Part shown: piece after piece, positions 55,356-64,000 of the stretch
How positions within the stretch are numbered: the stretch's first letter is position 1
How the letters are laid out: every line of letters begins with the position of its first letter
Source of the DNA: an uncultured Streptomyces sp.
GTDB lineage: Bacteria > Actinomycetota > Actinomycetes > Streptomycetales > Streptomycetaceae
Length of the DNA stretch: 64,000 bases
NCBI RefSeq assembly: GCF_947488945.1
Contig: NZ_CANLBS010000005.1
Coordinates: 248,001-312,000, forward strand
Direction of reading: 5' to 3'
The notes under the pieces: generated by a model
Told to the model about the DNA's origin: nothing
Database searches by the model: none
The model's input: the letters and a program-made list of their open reading frames with translations, nothing else
Translations under genes and position numbers: made by a program

Positions 55356-56212
55356 GGAAGCTCGACCGGTCCCGTGCCGCGGCCGGCTCCCTCCGGGGCG
55401 GGCCGCGGCGCCGTCGCGCCCGGAGCGGCGTGGGCCGGGGCGTGCCGTTGCCGCTCCTGGTCCCCGCGTTGCTGGGCCTGGCCTTCCTCATCGTGCCGCT
55501 GGCCGCCCTGCTCGTCCGGGCCCCGTGGACCAACCTGCCCGAACTGCTGACCAGCGCCGAGGTCTGGCAGGCGCTGCGGCTCTCGCTGGTCTGCGCCACG
55601 GCCGCCACCGCGGTGAGCCTGGTCATCGGCGTGCCGCTGGCCTGGCTGCTCGCCCGGGTGGAGTTCCCCGGGCGCGGTCTCGTACGCGCCCTGGTCACCC
55701 TGCCGCTGGTGCTGCCGCCGGTGGTGGGGGGCGTGGCGCTGCTGATGGCGCTGGGCCGCAACGGGATCGTCGGGCGGTCCCTGGACGACTGGTTCGGGAT
55801 CACGCTCCCGTTCACCACGGCGGGCGTGGTGGTCGCGGAGGCGTTCGTCGCGATGCCGTTCCTCGTCATCAGCGTCGAAGGGACCCTGCGCGCCGCCGAC
55901 TCACGCTTCGAGGAGGCCGCCGCGACGCTCGGTGCCTCCCGCTTCACCGCGTTCCGGCGCGTCACACTGCCGCTGATCGCGCCGGGCATCGCCGCCGGCG
56001 CCGTACTCGCCTGGGCCCGCGCCCTCGGCGAGTTCGGGGCGACGATCACCTTCGCCGGAAACTTCCCGGGCCGTACCCAGACCATGCCGCTGGCCGTGTA
56101 CCTGGCTCTGCAGAGCGACCCGGAGGCGGCCATCGCGCTCAGTCTCGTCCTGCTCGCGGTGTCCGTCGCGGTACTGGCGGGACTCCGCGACCGTTGGATG
56201 ACAGCAGGATGA
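55352..56212 (+). CDS. modB: Molybdate ABC transporter permease ModB
   Basis: A 286-residue permease with five to six transmembrane helices. The cytoplasmic EAA loop EEAAATLGASRFTAFRRVTL contacts ModC, and ALGEFGATITFAGNFPG is characteristic of ModB. The GTG start overlaps the modA stop (GTGA) and its own stop overlaps modC (ATGA), so the three genes are translationally coupled. Confidence 0.94.
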   Translation: MRKLDRSRAAAGSLRGGPRRRRARSGVGRGVPLPLLVPALLGLAFLIVPLAALLVRAPWTNLPELLTSAEVWQALRLSLVCATAATAVSLVIGVPLAWLLARVEFPGRGLVRALVTLPLVLPPVVGGVALLMALGRNGIVGRSLDDWFGITLPFTTAGVVVAEAFVAMPFLVISVEGTLRAADSRFEEAAATLGASRFTAFRRVTLPLIAPGIAAGAVLAWARALGEFGATITFAGNFPGRTQTMPLAVYLALQSDPEAAIALSLVLLAVSVAVLAGLRDRWMTAG

Positions 56213-57375
56213 TCCCCCGCACCCCCGGCTCCGGCCGGCCCGACGACGTCCCGCCGCACGAGCCGTCCGGCGCCACGACCCTGCCAGGCGCCACCGCCCC
56301 GTCCAGCGCCCTCACCTCGTCCGGCAGCACCGCCCCGGACGGCCTCGACGCCCGGCTCGTGGTCGAGCGCGGCACGTTCCGGCTCGACGTGGCACTGACC
56401 GTGGCTCCGGGCGAGGTGGTCGCCCTGCTCGGCCCCAACGGTGCCGGGAAGACCACGGCCTTGCGCGCCCTCGCCGGGCTGGCGCCGATGACCGCCGGCC
56501 ATCTGCGGCTGGACGGCCGGGCGCTGGACGCCACGCCGCCGGAGGCCCGTTCGGTCGGTGTCGTCTTCCAGGACTATCTGCTCTTCCCGCACCTCAGCGC
56601 CCTGGACAACGTGGCCTTCGGCCCGCGGTGCCACGGCGCGACCAAGGCGGCGGCCCGCGCCGAGGCCGCCGAGTGGCTGGACCGGCTCGGGCTCACGGCG
56701 TACGCGGGCGCCAAACCGCGCAGGCTCTCCGGTGGGCAGGCCCAACGGGTCGCGCTGGCGCGCGCACTGGCCACCCACCCGCGCCTGCTGCTCCTGGACG
56801 AGCCGCTGGCGGCGCTGGACGCCCGCACCCGACTGGAGGTGCGCTCGCAACTCCGCCGTCACCTGGCCGAGTTCGAGGCCGTCGCGGTGCTCGTCACGCA
56901 CGATCCGCTGGACGCGATGGTGCTGGCCGACCGCCTGGTGGTGGTCGAGGACGGGCGGGTCGTCCAGGTAGGGGTGCCGACCGACATCGCCCGGCATCCG
57001 CGTACGGACTACATCGCCCGGCTCGTCGGCCTGAACCTCTACCGCGGCACCGCCGACGGCCACCTCGCGCGCCTGGACGCGGGCCCGGCGGTGACCACGA
57101 CGGAGGAGCTGTCCGGTCCGGTCTTCGTGGCCTTCCCCCCGGGCGCGGTCACCCTCCACCGCGACCGTCCCACCGGGACCAGCGCCCGCAACCTCTGGCG
57201 GTGCGAGATCGCCGGCGTGGAAACCCACGGCGACCAGATCCGCGCCGACCTCATCGGCGAACTCCCCCTCACCGCCGATCTGACCACGGTCGCCGCGGCC
57301 GAACTCGACCTGCGGCCGGGAGCAGCCGTCTGGGCGACGGTGAAGGCGGCCCAGACCCACGCCTACCCCGCCTGA
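56209..57375 (+). CDS. modC: Molybdate ABC transporter ATP-binding protein ModC
   Basis: A 388-residue ATPase. Walker A GPNGAGKTT, Q-loop FQDYLLFPHL, signature LSGGQAQR, Walker B LLLLDEPLAALD and the switch His (VTHDPLDA) are all present. The C-terminal 120 residues form a TOBE/Mop-like domain that may sense molybdate. The N-terminal 45 residues are a disordered Pro/Ser/Thr extension not usual for ModC. ATG at 56209 overlaps the modB stop. Confidence 0.93.
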   Translation: MIPRTPGSGRPDDVPPHEPSGATTLPGATAPSSALTSSGSTAPDGLDARLVVERGTFRLDVALTVAPGEVVALLGPNGAGKTTALRALAGLAPMTAGHLRLDGRALDATPPEARSVGVVFQDYLLFPHLSALDNVAFGPRCHGATKAAARAEAAEWLDRLGLTAYAGAKPRRLSGGQAQRVALARALATHPRLLLLDEPLAALDARTRLEVRSQLRRHLAEFEAVAVLVTHDPLDAMVLADRLVVVEDGRVVQVGVPTDIARHPRTDYIARLVGLNLYRGTADGHLARLDAGPAVTTTEELSGPVFVAFPPGAVTLHRDRPTGTSARNLWRCEIAGVETHGDQIRADLIGELPLTADLTTVAAAELDLRPGAAVWATVKAAQTHAYPA

Positions 57376-57429
57376 CCTCCGCCGCCGGTGACGCCTTCGG
57401 TGACGTCGCGGGCACCCGGGTCCGCCGGG

Positions 57430-57667
57430 TCACCAGTCGTCACCGATGTCGAAGTTGTGGGCGAGGGGCGTCCCGTCGCAGGAGGACACCACCACGAGGT
57501 GGCCGCTCACCGCGGTCAGCCCGATGGAGAGCCGTTCCGCCAACTCCGAACTCGATGTCGCACTCGAAGCGGCGCTTGCAGCCGTCGTACGTCGCGAATC
57601 CGAGTTCTGCCACGGACACCATGGTGCGGACGGGGCACAGGCCCGCACGACACCCCCCGCTGCGCAT
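57430..57667 (-). pseudogene. Small gene with a one-base frameshift
   Basis: From ATG 57667 (or ATG 57622) one frame encodes MVSVAELGFATYDGCKRRFE and on to CDIEF with strong third-position GC bias. At the sequence around 57545-57552 the coding pattern moves to another frame: ELAERLSIGLTAVSGHLVVV, CDGTPLAHNFDIGDDW, stop at 57430. Removing one G at the junction fuses both parts into one protein of about 62-78 residues. I do not recognise the family. Either a recent frameshift or a sequence error. It is convergent with modC. Confidence 0.6.
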
Positions 57668-57738
57668 GATCGCCCCGCCCACCGCACCACACCCACCCGC
57701 GCGCCACTCGCCGTTCAACTTCCGTACAGGGGAAGGGC

Positions 57739-57758
57739 GTTCAGGGTGCACCCTGAAC
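57739..57758. promoter_or_regulatory. Perfect 20-bp palindrome upstream of the SBP-VWA operon
   Basis: GTTCAGGGTGCACCCTGAAC is a perfect palindrome, 59 nt before the GTG of the following gene. It has no internal loop, which favours a protein-binding operator over an RNA hairpin. The regulator is not encoded next to it. Confidence 0.6.
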
Positions 57759-57816
57759 ACCGACAATCCTGGCCCGGGCTCACGGGAGAACTCCGGTGCC
57801 ATGAAGGGACACTCAG

Positions 57817-59058
57817 GTGCCAGCGACCAGACCCGCCACGGAAGAGCCGCGATTGGCGGTCACCAGCCCGCCGCGCGGGCGCCTGCGCAGACGGCTCGCG
57901 GCGGCACTGCCGGTGCCGGTCATCGGGCTGGCGCTGCTCGTGGGCTCCGGGAACCTGCTGCTGCCCTTGCGGCAGGTGGTGACGATCGAGGCGAAAATGG
58001 CCTCGAAGCGGGACTTCTTCCAGGATCCCGTGGTCGAACGGTTGTTGATGAAGCACGGATTCCGCGTGCACGTCACCAACATGGGATCGCGTGAGATCGC
58101 CCAGCAAAGCTACGCGGGCTACGACGTCGTCTTCCCCTCCGGCCAGCCGGCCGCCGACCTGATCAGCCGCGAACGGGCCCGCGCGAATCGTCCGGTGATG
58201 CTGTACCGCCCGTTCGTCAGCCCCATCGTCCTGGCGACCTACCGCAACTACGCGGAGACGCTCACGGCGGAGGGCGTCGCGGAGCGCCTGCCGGGCTCCG
58301 GCGACCGGCCGATGTACTACACCCTCGACATGCGGAAGTTCCTCGATCTCGCGCGCGGCAAGAGACGAGGCGTCCAACGGAACCCCGCGGACGGCTACCG
58401 CTGGGACGAGATCGACCGGGACGACCACGTGCGCAACGGCAACAAGATCCTGGCCCAGACCTCGGACATCTGCGAGTCCAACTCCGCCGGCACCTACCTC
58501 GGCCTGGTCGCCTTCGTCGAGCACGGCAACGACGCTCCGGACAACACGGCCGAGGCCGAGCGCCTCGCCCGGCAGATCAAGCCGCTCCTCGTCGAGCAGG
58601 GATTGCCGTCCTCCGAACGGGCCGAGACGTACCTGTCCCCCGAGGGACCGAGCATCGCGCCGGTCGTGGTGATCTACGAGCACCAGTTCCTCGCCCACCA
58701 GATCGAGCACGCGGCCGAGAAGGGGGCGCCCGACGACCAGCGCGTCCTGCTCTACCCCTCCACACGGTTCGTCACCGAACCGCAGCTCGTCGCCCTCACC
58801 GGCAACGGCGCCCGGCTCGGCGAGCTGATCAGCGAGGACCGCGAACTACAGGCCCGTGCCGTCGAGTTGGGATTCCGTCCGCGGAACGGCACGGACGGGA
58901 CGGCGAGTGACGCGCTCACCCGGTTCCTCACCGAGCGGCAGGTGCCGGCGCCCACCACCTCCTCCGACGACACGCGTGCGATCCTGCCCACGCTGTCCTT
59001 GCTGGAGGACATGATCGAGATCGTCGGAGACTGCCGGGCCCGGACGGGCAGCCCGTGA
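57817..59058 (+). CDS. Membrane-anchored substrate-binding-like protein
   Basis: A 413-residue protein. A cytoplasmic basic N-terminus is followed by one transmembrane helix (LPVPVIGLALLVGSGNLLLPL, about residues 31-51). An extracellular domain with periplasmic-binding-protein features follows: KRDFFQDPVVERLLMKHGFR, VTNMGSREIAQQSYAGYDVV and FPSGQPAADLI near the N-lobe, then RPFVSPIVLATYRNYAETL. No ABC permease is nearby. GTG at 57817, AAGGGA upstream. The stop overlaps the next gene by 4 nt (GTGA), so it is translationally coupled. Function unknown; a sensor or assembly component is plausible. Confidence 0.75.
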   Translation: MPATRPATEEPRLAVTSPPRGRLRRRLAAALPVPVIGLALLVGSGNLLLPLRQVVTIEAKMASKRDFFQDPVVERLLMKHGFRVHVTNMGSREIAQQSYAGYDVVFPSGQPAADLISRERARANRPVMLYRPFVSPIVLATYRNYAETLTAEGVAERLPGSGDRPMYYTLDMRKFLDLARGKRRGVQRNPADGYRWDEIDRDDHVRNGNKILAQTSDICESNSAGTYLGLVAFVEHGNDAPDNTAEAERLARQIKPLLVEQGLPSSERAETYLSPEGPSIAPVVVIYEHQFLAHQIEHAAEKGAPDDQRVLLYPSTRFVTEPQLVALTGNGARLGELISEDRELQARAVELGFRPRNGTDGTASDALTRFLTERQVPAPTTSSDDTRAILPTLSLLEDMIEIVGDCRARTGSP

Positions 59059-60620
59059 AGCGCCGTACGGGTCTGCCCGCCCTCTGCCTCGCGCTCGTCA
59101 CCACACTGCTCACCGCCTGCTCGGGCGGCGGGACCGACGACACGGTCCGGCTCCGGGTGCTCGCCGCTCCCGACCTCGCCGTGCTCGCCCCACTCCTGGA
59201 CGACCTCCGGGACGAGACCGGCGTCGACCTGCGCCTGGAGCCCCGGGCCGACGCCGAAACGGCGCCCCTGGACCGTGACGCCTACGACCTCGCGTGGCTG
59301 TCCTCCGACCGCTATCTGCGGCTGACGGACAGAACCGCGACCCGGGGAATGCTGCGCACCCCCACCATGTCGTCCCCGGTGGTCGTCGGCATGGAGCCCG
59401 AGGTGGCACGGAAGCTTCGCGCCGGCGTGCCGGGAGGCCGGCTCAGCTGGGCGGACATCGCGGACGCCGCCGCCGGCGGCACCGTCCGTTTCGGCATGGC
59501 CGACCCGCGGCACGCCGGCAGCGGGCTCGCCGCCCTCGTGGGCGTCGCCACCGCCGCGGCCGGGACCGGAGCGGCGCTGCGCCCCGAGGACGTCTCCTGC
59601 GACCGGCTGCGCGGCTTCCGGTCCGGCCAGACCCTGACCGCCGAGACCGGACCTGCCCTCGTCGAGGCGTACGCCGACCACCGGGACGAGGCCGACGCCC
59701 TGATCACGTACGAGTCCGACCTGCTCACGCTGGACGCCGGCGACCGCCCCGACGAGGGACTGGAGATCGTCCGCCCCCAGGACGGCACGATCCTGGCGGA
59801 CTTCCCGCTGCTCCTGCTCGACCCGGCGCACCGCTCCGCGTACGACAAGGTCACGCGGTGGCTGCGGCGCGACCCGGTCCAGCGGCGGATCATGGAGCAG
59901 ACGCTGCGCCGTCCGGTGAACCCGGCGGTCGCCCGGAACGGGCGGTTGCGCGAGCCGGTCGGCAACGCGCTCTACTACCCCGAGCAACCCGCCGTCCTGA
60001 CCGCACTGCTGGCGGACTACGGCGACCCCGGCCGCCGCAGCACGCACCAGGTGGTCTTCCTGCTGGACTTCTCCGGTTCGATGCGCGGCGCCCGGATGGC
60101 GGCCCTGCGCGAGGCGTTCGCCGGGCTCAGTGGAGCGGACCCTTCCGCCTCCGGCAAGTTCACGCGCTTCTACCGGGGCGAGCGGCTGACCGTCGTCCGG
60201 TTCGGCGGCCGCGTGCTGGAGGACACGTCCGTCACCGTCGCCGGCCCCGAGGACCTGGCCACCCTCGCCGAGGTCGTGGCCGAGGGCGGCTACGGCGACG
60301 CCACCGCCGTGTGGTCCGCCCTCGACCACGGTTACCGCACCGCGGCCCGCGAGCTGGCCGCCGACCCCGACCGCTCCGTCTCGTTGGTCCTGATGACGGA
60401 CGGTGAGAACAACGCGGGTCTCACGTACCCGGAGTTCGCCCGGCGTCACGAGGCGCTGCCCGCGGCCGTGCGCACCGCGGTCCACACCTACCCGATCCAT
60501 TTCGGCGAAGCCGACGCCGGGGAACTCGGGCGCGTCGCGGCGCGGACCGGCGGGCGGATGGTGGACGCCGCCGGCTCATCCCTTTCCGAGGCCTTCAAGG
60601 AGATCCGTGGCTGTCACTGA
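59055..60620 (+). CDS. Lipoprotein with substrate-binding and von Willebrand factor A domains
   Basis: A 521-residue lipoprotein. Lipobox LTAC (Cys22); residues about 32-310 resemble an extracellular solute-binding protein (VRLRVLAAPDLAVLAPLLDD, DLAWLSSDRYLRL). Residues 330-515 are a VWA domain with the MIDAS motif DFSGSM (D338, S340, S342), a later Thr (GDAT) and LMTDGEN. The two domains on one lipoprotein suggest metal-dependent binding of a partner at the outer face of the membrane. Middle gene of a three-gene coupled operon; the stop lies 14 nt inside the next gene. Confidence 0.85.
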   Translation: MKRRTGLPALCLALVTTLLTACSGGGTDDTVRLRVLAAPDLAVLAPLLDDLRDETGVDLRLEPRADAETAPLDRDAYDLAWLSSDRYLRLTDRTATRGMLRTPTMSSPVVVGMEPEVARKLRAGVPGGRLSWADIADAAAGGTVRFGMADPRHAGSGLAALVGVATAAAGTGAALRPEDVSCDRLRGFRSGQTLTAETGPALVEAYADHRDEADALITYESDLLTLDAGDRPDEGLEIVRPQDGTILADFPLLLLDPAHRSAYDKVTRWLRRDPVQRRIMEQTLRRPVNPAVARNGRLREPVGNALYYPEQPAVLTALLADYGDPGRRSTHQVVFLLDFSGSMRGARMAALREAFAGLSGADPSASGKFTRFYRGERLTVVRFGGRVLEDTSVTVAGPEDLATLAEVVAEGGYGDATAVWSALDHGYRTAARELAADPDRSVSLVLMTDGENNAGLTYPEFARRHEALPAAVRTAVHTYPIHFGEADAGELGRVAARTGGRMVDAAGSSLSEAFKEIRGCH

Positions 60621-61356
60621 CGCTTTGTGGTGGAGTCTCTGGTGGCCGTGGATGACGGTCTGGCTGGCGACCGCCGCCGGTTCGGTGGTGCTCGTGGCGG
60701 TCCTGGTGCGCCACGGCCGGGAGCGCCGCCGGTACATGCGGCGCTGGCAGTCGGCGTACAGCATGTGCCTGTACCTCGACGAGCAGGCGGTCATGGACCT
60801 GTACGAGCTGGGCAACTACCGGTCCGCGCTGGAGGAGGCCGTCGAGCTGCGGACGAAGGTCGACACGAGTGTCGGCCTCTGGAGCCGGATGCTGACCTGG
60901 GTCTTCCGCTTCCGGCTGAAGAGGGACGTCAGCCAGGAGACCTTCCGCAAGTTCGTGCGCAAGGACAAGCCGATCAACGTGATCGGAGTGGTCCTGGACG
61001 CCTTCGACCGGGCCGACGCCATCGTGCACGCCGACCTGATCACCCGCACGGTCGTGCCGAACCGCAATCTCGCCGACAACCTCGACGCGGGCCGCGCGGT
61101 GACCCTGAGCCGGGTCGGCGAGTTCGTCTCGGTCAAAGGCGTGTTCAGCCTGGTGCCGGGGGTCGCGGAGGGCTTCGTCCTGCGGGCCGACTACGGCGTC
61201 GAGGGACCTCCGGTGTACATGCGCGTGGTGGCCCCGGGCGACGCCCGCCGCGCCATCCCGGCCGGAACGTTCACGGCCCGTTGCCTCGGCAAGATGACCG
61301 GCTGGCGCGAGGACACCTCCGAAGTGACGCTGGAGGCGATCGCGATCTTCTGGTGA
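60607..61356 (+). CDS. Membrane protein with conserved cytoplasmic domain, unknown function
   Basis: A 249-residue protein. An N-terminal transmembrane helix (WMTVWLATAAGSVVLVAVLV, about residues 14-33) follows a Trp-rich start. The rest is hydrophilic, with YMRRWQSAYSMCLYLDEQAV, RLKRDVSQETFRKFVRKDKP and a C-terminal beta-rich part (EFVSVKGVFSLVPGVAEGFV). No known catalytic motif is visible. GTG at 60607 has AAGGAG 4 nt upstream and overlaps the VWA gene by 14 nt. As the third member of the operon it is the likely inner-membrane or cytoplasmic partner of the two surface proteins. Confidence 0.78.
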   Translation: MAVTDALWWSLWWPWMTVWLATAAGSVVLVAVLVRHGRERRRYMRRWQSAYSMCLYLDEQAVMDLYELGNYRSALEEAVELRTKVDTSVGLWSRMLTWVFRFRLKRDVSQETFRKFVRKDKPINVIGVVLDAFDRADAIVHADLITRTVVPNRNLADNLDAGRAVTLSRVGEFVSVKGVFSLVPGVAEGFVLRADYGVEGPPVYMRVVAPGDARRAIPAGTFTARCLGKMTGWREDTSEVTLEAIAIFW

Positions 61357-61424
61357 GCCCCGGCGCGCGGTCCGCGCGGTGGACATTCCCCGACCACCGA
61401 TCCGACGGCCTCCACGGCCCCGGG

Positions 61425-61452
61425 CCCAGGGCCCAGGGCCCTGGGCCCAGGG
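61425..61452. terminator. Long GGGCCC palindrome after the SBP-VWA operon
   Basis: A self-complementary block (core GGGCCCAGGGCCCTGGGCCC at 61429-61448, extended by CCC/GGG around one A-A mismatch) lies 70 nt after the operon. It is a likely bidirectional terminator, as the next gene converges. Confidence 0.7.
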
Positions 61453-61576
61453 GTGTCGTCGCGGCGGGGTCCTGCGCCGCGCAACGGCGGTGACAACCAG
61501 AGGTGGCAGGCCTGCAACGGTGGCTTGCGCGACCCGCCTCCGGCGTTCTTCGCAGGCCGCGGTCCATTACCTCGAC

Positions 61577-61618
61577 ACGCCCCCGGCCCCGACTCGGTCG
61601 AGCCGGGACCGGGGGCGT
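61577..61618 (-). terminator. Hairpin after the GH9 gene
   Basis: ACGCCCCCGG (61577-61586) pairs with CCGGGGGCGT (61609-61618), continued by four more pairs after one mismatch. It lies 23 nt beyond the cellulase stop. Confidence 0.75.
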
Positions 61619-61640
61619 GCCCTGGAGGAGTCCCCTCTTT

Positions 61641-64000
<2,360 letters not shown>

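Overview
The window is high-GC actinobacterial DNA, almost certainly a Streptomyces chromosome. The signs are strong GC bias at third codon positions, frequent GTG/TTG starts, stop/start overlaps of 4 to 14 nt, a coelichelin siderophore cluster, DmdR/IdeR-type iron boxes, secreted cellulose- and arabinan-directed enzymes and a 25-residue actinobacterial ribosomal protein. I see no rRNA, tRNA, CRISPR array, insertion sequence or prophage.

Layout. 1-4.3 kb: 3' end of a GH2 glycosidase with an AbfB domain, a small helical protein, a quinone-reductase-like oxidoreductase divergent from a TetR regulator, and a frameshifted DUF1330 gene. 4.3-8.4 kb: a marR-FUSC operon, a 29-33 bp minisatellite and the ribosomal protein bL37 gene. 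8.7-16.6 kb: a TPR protein, a dienelactone-hydrolase-like protein without its nucleophile, a cobalamin-riboswitch-controlled cbtB-cbtA pair divergent from a phosphatase-like pseudoenzyme, a degenerate MraY/WecA-like membrane protein with a long basic tail, a 5'-truncated GlxA/AraC remnant and an AlkZ-like DNA glycosylase. 17-21 kb: a repeat-containing unknown protein, an M20 amidohydrolase and a lipoprotein.

21.2-39.9 kb is the coelichelin locus: cchJ esterase, cchI and cchG exporter halves, the three-module NRPS cchH, cchB ornithine monooxygenase and cchA formyltransferase. All three adenylation domains carry the specificity residues expected for coelichelin. Iron boxes lie before cchJ and in the cchB/cchA divergent region. 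The importer genes cchC-F and the MbtH gene cchK of the S. coelicolor cluster are not in the window. The two exporter halves have complementary defects, so only one composite ATP site can work.

40-46.3 kb: an Old Yellow Enzyme gene divergent from an ArsR-type regulator, a Cys-rich regulator, a DUF3291 protein and a membrane-stress group (helical protein, holin-family protein, DUF3618 protein, YihY/BrkB protein). 46.4-49.2 kb: a UV-repair pair, an iron-sulfur (6-4)-photolyase-type protein and spore photoproduct lyase. 49.4-54 kb: a zinc alcohol dehydrogenase, a TetR-like regulator with two HTH domains divergent from an ABC-2-like membrane protein, a zinc-ribbon protein and a class E sortase.

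54.5-57.4 kb is modABC for molybdate uptake. A small frameshifted gene follows. At 57.8-61.4 kb there is a tightly coupled operon of unknown function: a membrane-anchored binding-protein-like protein, a lipoprotein joining a binding-protein domain to a VWA domain, and a membrane protein. A perfect 20-bp palindrome precedes it. The window ends inside a GH9-CBM3-CBM2 cellulase.
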